A DNA stretch of 64,000 nt from Chitinophaga pendula (GTDB lineage: Bacteria; Bacteroidota; Bacteroidia; Chitinophagales; Chitinophagaceae): contig NZ_CP077769.1 of assembly GCF_020386615.1 (NCBI RefSeq), positions 248,001 to 312,000 of the forward strand, written 5' to 3'. The notes beneath the pieces are model-generated. The model was not told the origin of the DNA. It did no database searches and worked only from the letters and a program-made list of their open reading frames with translations. Both the position numbers and the translations under genes were made by a program. Positions 37,591 to 44,959 of the stretch are shown here, piece after piece; positions within the stretch are counted from its first letter, which is position 1, and each line of letters begins with the position of its first letter.

Positions 37591-38655
37591 ATGAACAAAA
37601 AATCAGAAAAAACGATCGTAGACATCGCACAAGAACTGCAACTATCAGTATCTACCGTATCAAGAGCGTTGAACGATCATCCCAACATCAGTGCCCGAAC
37701 GAAAGAGAAAGTAAAAAAAATGGCACGCAAACTGGGATATCGCCCAAATGCATTGGCAGCCGGCCTGCGTAGCAATAAAAGCAAAACAATAGGCCTGGTA
37801 GTACCTCGCATTTCCATGTTCTTCCCCGCAGCAATCAGTACCATCATACAAAACAAACTGCAGGAGCATGGCTATAACCTGATCATCTGCCAGTCCAACG
37901 ACTCTTACGAACAGGAAGTAGCATTGGTCAACACCCTCTACTCCGCTCGTGTAGATGCTGTCGCTGTCTCCACCACCTTGCATACCACCGACTTTTCCCA
38001 TTTTGACGTGTTCACACAACACAATATCCCCCTCGTGTTCTTCGATCGCGTACCTAAAGACTATAATGTAAAGGTTATAAAAGGCGACGACTACCTCGGT
38101 GGATATACCGCTACCGAACACCTCATCGATAAAGGATGCAAAGATATCGTACATATCTCCGGTCCCCTGTCCTGTAACCTCTATGTCGAACGCGTGGCCG
38201 GATACAAGGCCGCCCTCCAGAAACATAAATTACCCTTCAAAAAATCCAGGGTATTTTATCAGGAATTAACAAGGGACAACGCCTGGCAGGTATGTGAAAA
38301 AATATTCGCACAACCGCCATACCCGGATGGCGTCTTCGCTGCCAACGATACCACCGCTATCACGATACTGGAGTATTGCCGTACCATAGATATCAAAGTA
38401 CCGGAACAATTAAAGATCGTAGGATACTCCAATGACCCGCGTACTGAGATCGTAACACCCCCCATCACGTCCGTAGATCAACATCCATCACTGATGGGAG
38501 AAAGAGTCGTTGCTGCACTCATAGAACTGATCCAGTCACCAGCCTCCGGCCCGTCTAAGTATACACAGGAAATTATTCCTACACAGCTGATCGAACGATT
38601 ATCTTCCGCCGCCGCCACACCCGTGAAACAACCGGCTAAGAAGAAAGCCAAATAG
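37591..38655 (+). CDS. LacI-family transcriptional regulator of uronate use
   Basis: 354 residues. The N-terminal helix-turn-helix reads IVDIAQELQLSVSTVSRALN (about 8-27), with the hinge helix region PNALAAGLRSNKSKTIGLV. The remainder is a periplasmic-binding-like effector domain with dimer-like repeats (FAANDTTAITILEYCRT). The hinge residues fit a TGNAANCGNTTNCA-type operator, and such palindromes precede kduI, the transporter and the GH88 gene. Effector probably KDG or a related uronate intermediate (inference). 110 bp after kduD. Confidence 0.93.
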   Translation: MNKKSEKTIVDIAQELQLSVSTVSRALNDHPNISARTKEKVKKMARKLGYRPNALAAGLRSNKSKTIGLVVPRISMFFPAAISTIIQNKLQEHGYNLIICQSNDSYEQEVALVNTLYSARVDAVAVSTTLHTTDFSHFDVFTQHNIPLVFFDRVPKDYNVKVIKGDDYLGGYTATEHLIDKGCKDIVHISGPLSCNLYVERVAGYKAALQKHKLPFKKSRVFYQELTRDNAWQVCEKIFAQPPYPDGVFAANDTTAITILEYCRTIDIKVPEQLKIVGYSNDPRTEIVTPPITSVDQHPSLMGERVVAALIELIQSPASGPSKYTQEIIPTQLIERLSSAAATPVKQPAKKKAK

Positions 38656-38663
38656 AATGACAT

Positions 38664-38692
38664 TAAAAGCAGGTAGCCAATACCTGCTTTTA
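38664..38692 (+). terminator. Terminator after the LacI gene
   Basis: A 12-bp stem, TAAAAGCAGGTA with TACCTGCTTTTA, has a 5-nt loop and lies just past the stop codon. Confidence 0.75.
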
Positions 38693-38704
38693 ATACACTA
38701 ATAT

Positions 38705-38718
38705 TTCAAACGTTTGCA
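38705..38718 (+). promoter_or_regulatory. LacI-type operator before the GH88 gene
   Basis: TTCAAACGTTTGCA differs by one base from the perfect palindrome. It lies 73 bp before the GH88 start. No convincing -7 element at the usual 20-nt spacing was found. Confidence 0.6.
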
Positions 38719-38790
38719 GTACGCTATTCGTCAACCTGATGCAGGTCTGCACCCTTGTCAGACGCACACTAAATATTACTTGTACTCGAT

Positions 38791-39990
38791 ATGAAAAAAC
38801 TAACACTGATCGCATGCCACCTCCTGCTAGCAGGAATGATCACACAGTCGCAGGCACAACAGAAAATGAGCCGCCGGGAAATCATAAAACTGGCAGATAA
38901 AACATTGTCCTTCGCCGGAGAACAATACAAACGCATGGCCACCACCGTACCAGATAGCCTGTTACCCAGAACGACCAATCCCAAAGATGGTAGCCTGGTA
39001 ACCGCCAAATCCAACTGGTGGACGTGTGGCTTCTACCCAGGTACCCTCTGGCTGCTCTATGAATTCTCCAAAGATGAAGCGTTGAAAAAAGAAGCACTCA
39101 AACGCCTGGCCGTTGTGGAAAAAGAACAGTATAATAAAGGAACACACGACCTGGGCTTTATGATGTATTGCAGCTTTGGCAATGCCCTCCGCATCACCAA
39201 AGACCAGCGATATAAAGACGTCCTGGTTACCAGCGCCCGCACACTGTCAACCCGCTTTAACCCAACGGTCGGATGTATCAAATCCTGGGACCATGGACAA
39301 TTCACATTCCCTGTTATCATCGATAACATGATGAACCTCGAATTGCTCACCTGGGCCACCCGCACCACCGGCGATACTTCGTTTAAACATATCGCCACCA
39401 CCCACGCCAATACAACGATCAAAAACCACTTCCGCAAAGATTACAGCTCCTATCACGTCATCGATTATGATCCGAAAACAGGTGCCGTACTCCAGAAAAA
39501 AACTCACCAGGGAGCAGCAGATAGCTCCGCCTGGTCAAGAGGACAAGCCTGGGGCCTATATGGATACACCATGATGTACCGGGAAACCAAAGACAAGGCC
39601 TACCTGGAGCAAGCCCGCCATATCGCCGACTATATGCTCAATCATCCCAGGATGCCTAAAGACCTCATACCTTACTACGATTATGATGCACCTGGCATCC
39701 CTAATGTTCCCCGCGATGCATCCGCTGCCGCTGTAATGGCCTCCGCATTGCTCGAATTGAGCCGCTATACCAGCGGTACAGACACCAAACGCTATTGGAA
39801 CGCCGCCGAACAGGTACTGATCAACCTCGCCAGCCCCGCTTATCTCGCAAAGGCCGGAGAAAATAATAACTTTATACTAATGCATAGCACCGGTTCCTTC
39901 CCCCACAATTCAGAGGTAGACGTACCGCTGACCTATGCCGATTACTATTTTGTAGAAGCGCTCCTGCGATATAAGCAATGGGCGAAATAA
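38791..39990 (+). CDS. GH88 unsaturated glucuronyl hydrolase
   Basis: 399 residues with a signal peptide (about 1-22). The alpha/alpha-barrel family signatures are a probable catalytic Asp120 in NKGTHDLGFMMYCSFGN, plus SAWSRGQAWGLYGYTMMY and PNVPRDASAAAVMASALL. It hydrates the double bond of terminal unsaturated uronic acids made by polysaccharide lyases, releasing 4-deoxy-5-ketouronate for KduI. No lyase is encoded here, so the polysaccharide source is open. The next gene starts 9 bp later. Confidence 0.92.
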   Translation: MKKLTLIACHLLLAGMITQSQAQQKMSRREIIKLADKTLSFAGEQYKRMATTVPDSLLPRTTNPKDGSLVTAKSNWWTCGFYPGTLWLLYEFSKDEALKKEALKRLAVVEKEQYNKGTHDLGFMMYCSFGNALRITKDQRYKDVLVTSARTLSTRFNPTVGCIKSWDHGQFTFPVIIDNMMNLELLTWATRTTGDTSFKHIATTHANTTIKNHFRKDYSSYHVIDYDPKTGAVLQKKTHQGAADSSAWSRGQAWGLYGYTMMYRETKDKAYLEQARHIADYMLNHPRMPKDLIPYYDYDAPGIPNVPRDASAAAVMASALLELSRYTSGTDTKRYWNAAEQVLINLASPAYLAKAGENNNFILMHSTGSFPHNSEVDVPLTYADYYFVEALLRYKQWAK

Positions 39991-39999
39991 TATAAAGCC

Positions 40000-41265
40000 T
40001 TGGATAGAAGGAACTTTTTAAAAGCAATACCAGTGGCCGGCGTGGTGAGTACCATACCGGCCACTGCCGATTGGTGGAGTACACCGCCCACAATTACAGC
40101 AGATCCAGCATCCGCCGCCGGGAAAGATCGATCCTACTGGGCAGCCTTACTGCAGCAGATCGCAACTCCAGTCCTCGAACACCTGGCCAAAGGACAGCTC
40201 AAGCAATGGATGCCAACGGAAAAAGCTCCCCAATACGCAAAAACGGTAGAGAAAGTGACCTACCTGGAAGCATTCGGACGCACCATGGCGGGTATCGCTC
40301 CCTGGCTGGAACTAGGCCCTGACAATACTGCCGAAGGAAACGTAAGGGCGCAACTGATCAAATACGCATTGGCAGCCACTACACAAGCTACCAATCCCGC
40401 TTCCCCCGATTATATGGATTGGTCCGGCCAACATGACGCACAACCGCTGGTAGATGCAGCCTTCCTCGCCCATGCCTTCATTCGCGCACCCCAACAACTA
40501 TGGCAACCACTGCCACCAGAAGTGAAATCAAGCGTGATCAATGCCTTTAAAACACTTCGGCAGATAAAACCAGGCTACAACAATTGGTTGCTGTTTGCCG
40601 CCATGATAGAAATCGCACTACTCAATTTCGGTGAAGCCTGGGACCCTATGAGAGTAGATTTTGCTGTCAAAAAACACCAGGAATGGTACAAAGGAGATGG
40701 CGTGTACGGCGATGGACAGGATTTTCATTTCGACTACTATAACGGTTTTGTCATACAGCCAATGCTGGTAGATATCCTACGTATCCTGGCAGAAAAAGGA
40801 AAAGGAACAAAAGCAGGGTACGACGAAGCCGTCCGTCGCATGCAACGATACAGCGTTATACAGGAACGTCTCATATCCCCAGAAGGTACCTTCCCCGTGG
40901 TCGGCCGCTCAATGACCTACAGAAACGCAGCCTTTCAACCACTGGTACAACTGGCATTGCAGGAGCAGCTACCGCCGGAAATCACACCGGGACAAGTGCG
41001 TGCCGCACTCACCGCAGTCATAAAAAGGATATTCGAAACACCGGGCACCTTCGATAAAAAAGGCTGGCTCCAATTAGGCTTCTGCGGACACCAACCCGAA
41101 ATAGCCGATATATATACTTCTACCGGTAGCTTATACCTCTGTACCACCGGCTTTCTGGCCTTGGGATTACCTCCGGCTCACAACTTCTGGACCTCACCCG
41201 CAAAACCCTGGACAGCCCAGTTAGCCTGGTCAGGCAAAACAATACAGAAAGATCATGCCCTGTAA
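40000..41265 (+). CDS. DUF2264 protein with Tat-like signal and TTG start
   Basis: 421 residues beginning at a TTG; the first residues MDRRNFLKAIPVAGVVST form a twin-arginine signal (RRNFLK), and no upstream ATG is in frame, which supports the rare start. The mature part is a DUF2264 domain of (alpha/alpha)-barrel type (WSGQHDAQPLVDAAFLAHAF, NNWLLFAAMIEIALL, FHFDYYNGFVIQPML). Members sit in uronate and rhamnogalacturonan loci; activity is unproven here. It is probably cotranscribed with GH88. Confidence 0.85.
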   Translation: MDRRNFLKAIPVAGVVSTIPATADWWSTPPTITADPASAAGKDRSYWAALLQQIATPVLEHLAKGQLKQWMPTEKAPQYAKTVEKVTYLEAFGRTMAGIAPWLELGPDNTAEGNVRAQLIKYALAATTQATNPASPDYMDWSGQHDAQPLVDAAFLAHAFIRAPQQLWQPLPPEVKSSVINAFKTLRQIKPGYNNWLLFAAMIEIALLNFGEAWDPMRVDFAVKKHQEWYKGDGVYGDGQDFHFDYYNGFVIQPMLVDILRILAEKGKGTKAGYDEAVRRMQRYSVIQERLISPEGTFPVVGRSMTYRNAAFQPLVQLALQEQLPPEITPGQVRAALTAVIKRIFETPGTFDKKGWLQLGFCGHQPEIADIYTSTGSLYLCTTGFLALGLPPAHNFWTSPAKPWTAQLAWSGKTIQKDHAL

Positions 41266-41310
41266 ATACTAACAGGTAGTACCGCATAAAGCAATACTAC
41301 CTGTTAGTAT
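41266..41310. terminator. 16-bp hairpin between convergent genes
   Basis: A perfect 16-bp stem with a 13-nt loop separates the DUF2264 gene and the response regulator gene. The T tracts on either side are short, so termination efficiency is uncertain. Confidence 0.65.
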
Positions 41311-41325
41311 CTGTCAGAAATAAGG

Positions 41326-42003
41326 TTAACCCTGACTGCTAAGGTCTACCAACCCGTATTTAATACCAAAAATAACCAGTCCCACTCTCGTTTTTACCTT
41401 CAACTTCTCACAAAGACTGCTCTTATAATCGTCAATAGTACGCGGACTTACAAACATCTTCTGCGCTATCTCCTTATACGATAACTCAGAACACAACAAC
41501 TGCAGGAAATATTTCTCCTTCGTGGTCAGCTCGATCTTCTCACTCAACGATAATACATCTTTCTGCAAACCAGAGATCAGCTTACCAGATATATAGTCAG
41601 GAAGGTAAAAATCCTTTTTGATCAGGGAATCAAAGGCCTCTTTCAGATCTTCCGGCTCCACATTCTTCATAATATAGCCTTTAGCACCGGATTTCAACAT
41701 CTTGATAATCACAGATTCATCGTTAAGCATAGACAATGCCATGATACGGATCTGCGGATAATGCTCATTGATCCAGACCGCGGTATCATATCCATTCATG
41801 CCTGGCATGTTTACATCCAGGATAAGGATATCGGGCAACTGCATCTCACGGCTGTTAATGATCTTGATTACTTCTTCTCCGTTATTGGCTTCAAATAGGA
41901 TGAAATAGTCATTGAATGTATTAATTAATCTGCTTAGGGCCTTTCTTACTAGGACGTGGTCGTCTGCTATGGCTATGCTATATTTCGTTTTCCGGGTGCT
42001 CAT
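41326..42003 (-). CDS. LuxR/NarL-family response regulator
   Basis: 225 residues. The receiver domain has the phospho-acceptor Asp63 in DILILDVNMPGMNGYD, the acidic pair ADDH and the switch Lys in KSGAKGYIMK. The C-terminal HTH reads LSYKEIAQKMFVSPRTIDDY. It is last in the operon with its membrane protein and histidine kinase, 43 bp after the kinase gene. Confidence 0.93.
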   Translation of the reverse strand: MSTRKTKYSIAIADDHVLVRKALSRLINTFNDYFILFEANNGEEVIKIINSREMQLPDILILDVNMPGMNGYDTAVWINEHYPQIRIMALSMLNDESVIIKMLKSGAKGYIMKNVEPEDLKEAFDSLIKKDFYLPDYISGKLISGLQKDVLSLSEKIELTTKEKYFLQLLCSELSYKEIAQKMFVSPRTIDDYKSSLCEKLKVKTRVGLVIFGIKYGLVDLSSQG

Positions 42004-42046
42004 GGAACGATTGTTTAATTACTGGAATGCAAATGCGGATGGTTGT

Positions 42047-42811
42047 TCAGCCATTCGTCACACTGTTTATATAAAAAGAACCGCCAATCATCATGGCCCT
42101 TTTTTTCATGTTTCGCAATCCCAGCCCTTTGTGTTGATCAGTAGATGCCAACTGGCTGGTGGGGTCGAACCCGATTCCATCATCGGTGATCTGCAGGTAA
42201 ATCTTGTCCTGCTCTCTGAAGATCTTAACCTCCAGTATCTTGGCTCTTGCGTGCTTCAGTATGTTGTTAAAAACTTCCTGTACAATACGAAAGATGATAA
42301 TCTCACTCTTGGCGTCGATCAGGTTGCGAATGTCCGTAAAAATAAAGGAAGTTTTGAACAAATTGAACCTCTCTAGCTTATTCAGCTCAAATTGAATAGC
42401 TTTCACAAGACCAATTTCTGCAATACGATCGGTATGTAATCCCTTGGACAAGTCAGCTAGCTCCGTAATAGCCTTATTAAGCATCTTACGGCAATCATCC
42501 AGGTAAGAAGCCGCTTCCGTATCAGCAGTAATAGGCGCCGTAGCGAGTGAAATGGATACAAAGGTCAGCGACTGACCTATATTATCATGGATCTCTTGCG
42601 CAATATCTCCAAAAGTAGCTTCCTGTATCTCCAGCTGAGAACGCAATAACTCCTGCTCATACCGCTCCTTCAACAGGTTCAGCTCCTGGTTCTGGGCAAG
42701 CTGCTTCTTCTGATTGAGTACCACCATAATAACAATGAAACCGGCCAGCACCAGCAAAAGCATAGTACTCGTTACTATTGCGATATAGATTTCCGGAAAC
42801 TCAGATTGCAT
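42047..42811 (-). CDS. Sensor histidine kinase (HisKA_3 type)
   Basis: 254 residues with one N-terminal helix (IYIAIVTSTMLLLVLAGFIV, about 8-27), a coiled coil, the phospho-acceptor His75 in FGDIAQEIHDNIGQSLTF, and an ATP-binding domain with ADDGIGFDPTS-like motif (TDDGIGFDP) near the C-terminus. It has no extracellular sensor, so sensing may depend on the upstream membrane protein, whose gene overlaps this one by 37 bp. Confidence 0.92.
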   Translation of the reverse strand: MQSEFPEIYIAIVTSTMLLLVLAGFIVIMVVLNQKKQLAQNQELNLLKERYEQELLRSQLEIQEATFGDIAQEIHDNIGQSLTFVSISLATAPITADTEAASYLDDCRKMLNKAITELADLSKGLHTDRIAEIGLVKAIQFELNKLERFNLFKTSFIFTDIRNLIDAKSEIIIFRIVQEVFNNILKHARAKILEVKIFREQDKIYLQITDDGIGFDPTSQLASTDQHKGLGLRNMKKRAMMIGGSFYINSVTNG

Positions 42812-43458
42812 AAGAAAGAGATGCTGAATAACAAGTATAAAAGAACGTTCAGTACCGTATGGAAAATGTAAATGCTATTATATAAATAGTCAGGCAGATT
42901 ACGCAAAAAATTTAACAAACCGTACACGGGTATTGTACACGTATAAAAGAATAATACCGCCGTAGTAATCCAAAACGCAGGATCATTCAGCAAACTCTGT
43001 TGCTTGGGACTCCTGATATTCTCCTTGAAATAAAAGATACTGATCAGCCCCAGGATAATACAACCCGGAATATAGGTATTGGTGTTAAAGATGTCCGGCC
43101 CCTGGATAAACTGGATGTTGATCAACGCCAATATAGGATAAACAATCATAGCCACCACCAACACCCGCTGCATCTTTTTACTAACCAGGAAGCCTCTTAA
43201 GAGATAAATGAAGAAGGGAATGTTAATAACACTGTAGAAGTTATACAGCTTGAGATTCTGCTGACCACTTTGCATCAAACGCCAGCTGGTAATCTCTACC
43301 CCAAGTGTGAAGAATAAATAAACAGAAAGTATTCTCAGATATACAGGCGATCTGCCATTAATAAAACTAGAAGTACTTAAAAACGTGCATAGTATACAAA
43401 AGACCACATGGACTGGGAGGGATGGCATATCAGATGAATCAGGTTTATTATATGTCAC
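42775..43458 (-). CDS. Multi-pass membrane protein in a two-component operon
   Basis: 227 residues, with about seven hydrophobic helices (e.g. VHVVFCILCTFLSTSS, LSVYLFFTLGVEIT, VLVVAMIVYPILALINI, FWITTAVLFFYTCTIPV, HTVLNVLLYLLFSISFL). Not assigned to a named family. Its 37-bp overlap with the histidine kinase gene shows coupled translation, so it is probably the sensor component. An in-frame ATG at 43428 is also possible. Confidence 0.8.
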   Translation of the reverse strand: MTYNKPDSSDMPSLPVHVVFCILCTFLSTSSFINGRSPVYLRILSVYLFFTLGVEITSWRLMQSGQQNLKLYNFYSVINIPFFIYLLRGFLVSKKMQRVLVVAMIVYPILALINIQFIQGPDIFNTNTYIPGCIILGLISIFYFKENIRSPKQQSLLNDPAFWITTAVLFFYTCTIPVYGLLNFLRNLPDYLYNSIYIFHTVLNVLLYLLFSISFLCNLSFRKSISQ

Positions 43459-43546
43459 GATTAGCTAGGTCAGATAATAACATTGTCCAGGCTAAGTTAA
43501 TAAAGTGCAGGTAATAATAAGGAACCCCCGGATCATACTAATAAAA

Positions 43547-43578
43547 GAATTGCCAGATAGGGTCTTATCTGGCAATTC
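43547..43578 (-). terminator. Terminator of the 156-residue gene
   Basis: A perfect 13-bp stem, GAATTGCCAGATA with TATCTGGCAATTC, a 6-nt loop, and TTTTATT on the minus strand. It separates that gene from the two-component operon. Confidence 0.85.
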
Positions 43579-43613
43579 CTGTTATATGACTTTGTCGGCA
43601 AGCAACCACATCA

Positions 43614-44084
43614 TTAACGTGCTTCTACCGGTACATCTTTCATAAACACTTCCGGCGGAAGGCCAAATGTTTCAGTAGGCCTGCAGAAGGGAGGACAAGC
43701 AGAACCAAGGTTGTAAGCAACAATCTCAGGCCCCTGTTTCGTGGAAACATACAGGTCCTTGTTTTCGCTTTTACCGGATTCACTGGTTTTCTGCTGCGTG
43801 GCGACAAATACAACTGTCTGCCGATCTTGTAAAAGTACATTTTCTTTATAGTCAGAAGGATATACCCCGAAGTATACTTTTATGCCATCCGCACCAGCCG
43901 CTGAGGCTGTATCCAGGAAGTGACGAAGTTCGTTCAGGCTGTACCATACGCTAAGAGAGTCGCTTTTACCTATGATCCTTGAGTTTTGTACCCACCTGGA
44001 ATCACGATAGTTCTGACGAAGGGTATTTACGTGTTCGGCGTTTACAAATTGGCCAGCTTTTGAAGTTAATTTAACGGCACTCAT
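43614..44084 (-). CDS. Hypothetical protein, 156 residues
   Basis: No family recognised. Soluble, no signal peptide, with the core ADGIKVYFGVYPSDYKE and QTVVFVATQQKT and a Cys-containing C-terminal stretch (GSACPPFCRPTETFGLPPE). Such proteins commonly sit beside a similar two-component set in Bacteroidota, but here it has its own terminator and its promoter lies in the large gap to its right. Confidence 0.75.
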   Translation of the reverse strand: MSAVKLTSKAGQFVNAEHVNTLRQNYRDSRWVQNSRIIGKSDSLSVWYSLNELRHFLDTASAAGADGIKVYFGVYPSDYKENVLLQDRQTVVFVATQQKTSESGKSENKDLYVSTKQGPEIVAYNLGSACPPFCRPTETFGLPPEVFMKDVPVEAR

Positions 44085-44959
44085 AGAAGGAATTTTAGGT
44101 GATTGATCTAATTGACAAATTAAAACTAGGCCGGATTTAGGACAATAATGTAGCGTAAATTTATAATAATCATTAGATAATGAGTATTGTAAATTTATAA
44201 TATCAACTCAATCAGTAAATAGCGAGATTTGCGAATGCGAATATCCGATAAATTCAGATTATTTTATGTGGTATTATGCAATTTAATCTGCGTGAATAAC
44301 GGTATTTTTCTGCCGTATAAATACGGTCCTGTCTCCAATCAAGCCATTAGCCAATATTTCTTTACACACACGTTGGTCATAGAATGAGTACCCTAAAGAT
44401 CGTAAAAACGCCTACACAAAACACTGAATAAATATCGGGGTAAATGATACCGGTGTTTACGCAGTTGATATGTGTATAAACATCCACTTAAACTAAGAAA
44501 ATAGCCGGATTTTTTTTATGTAATAGGCGTAGAATATTCGTCATGAAACGAAAATTCATATACCATAACTATATGAAATTTAACTGTATATAACGATTTT
44601 TGCGCTGCGTGAAATTTGGGGGCGTTTTATGATATTACATTTTGTTTGAATCCATTCACCGGGGCCTTCCTTCGCAAATTGCTTTTCAGAATCGTGTTTT
44701 GACTAATTTTCCATTCAGATTAAGAGCCTGTTTGTTAATAACCCCATAAATATTATTTGTACCCTTGTGAAAACCCTCTATTGTATTGTCCCCCCCCAAA
44801 GTACCATATGGCCTGTTTTATAACAGGCCTTTCTTTTTGCCCTAACCCCAACAAGAAGTACAGGGCCAATCCTTGCCCTATGGCACATGACGCTTCCGGA
44901 AAAGCACAAGCGGCAGCCGGAACCCCGGCTACCGCCAATACATACTGTCATTGCCCTGT
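44085..44959. other. 875-bp AT-rich intergenic region
   Basis: No supportable protein gene on either strand. It contains a 14-bp palindrome, CCGTATAAATACGG (44313-44326), which could be an operator for the gene at 43614, and an isolated promoter-terminator pair at 44731-44838. The 76-codon plus frame here has no family features and a TTG start. Confidence 0.6.
44731..44838 (+). ncRNA. Possible orphan small transcript with promoter and terminator
   Basis: A promoter-like TTTG (44731-44734) and TATTATTTG (44751-44759) are followed about 50 bp later by a terminator hairpin: GGCCTGTT and AACAGGCC with loop TTAT (44810-44829), then TTTCTTTTT. A tract of eight or more C lies between. No reading frame fits, so a small RNA of about 70 nt is possible. 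Nothing resembles a known RNA family. Confidence 0.3.
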
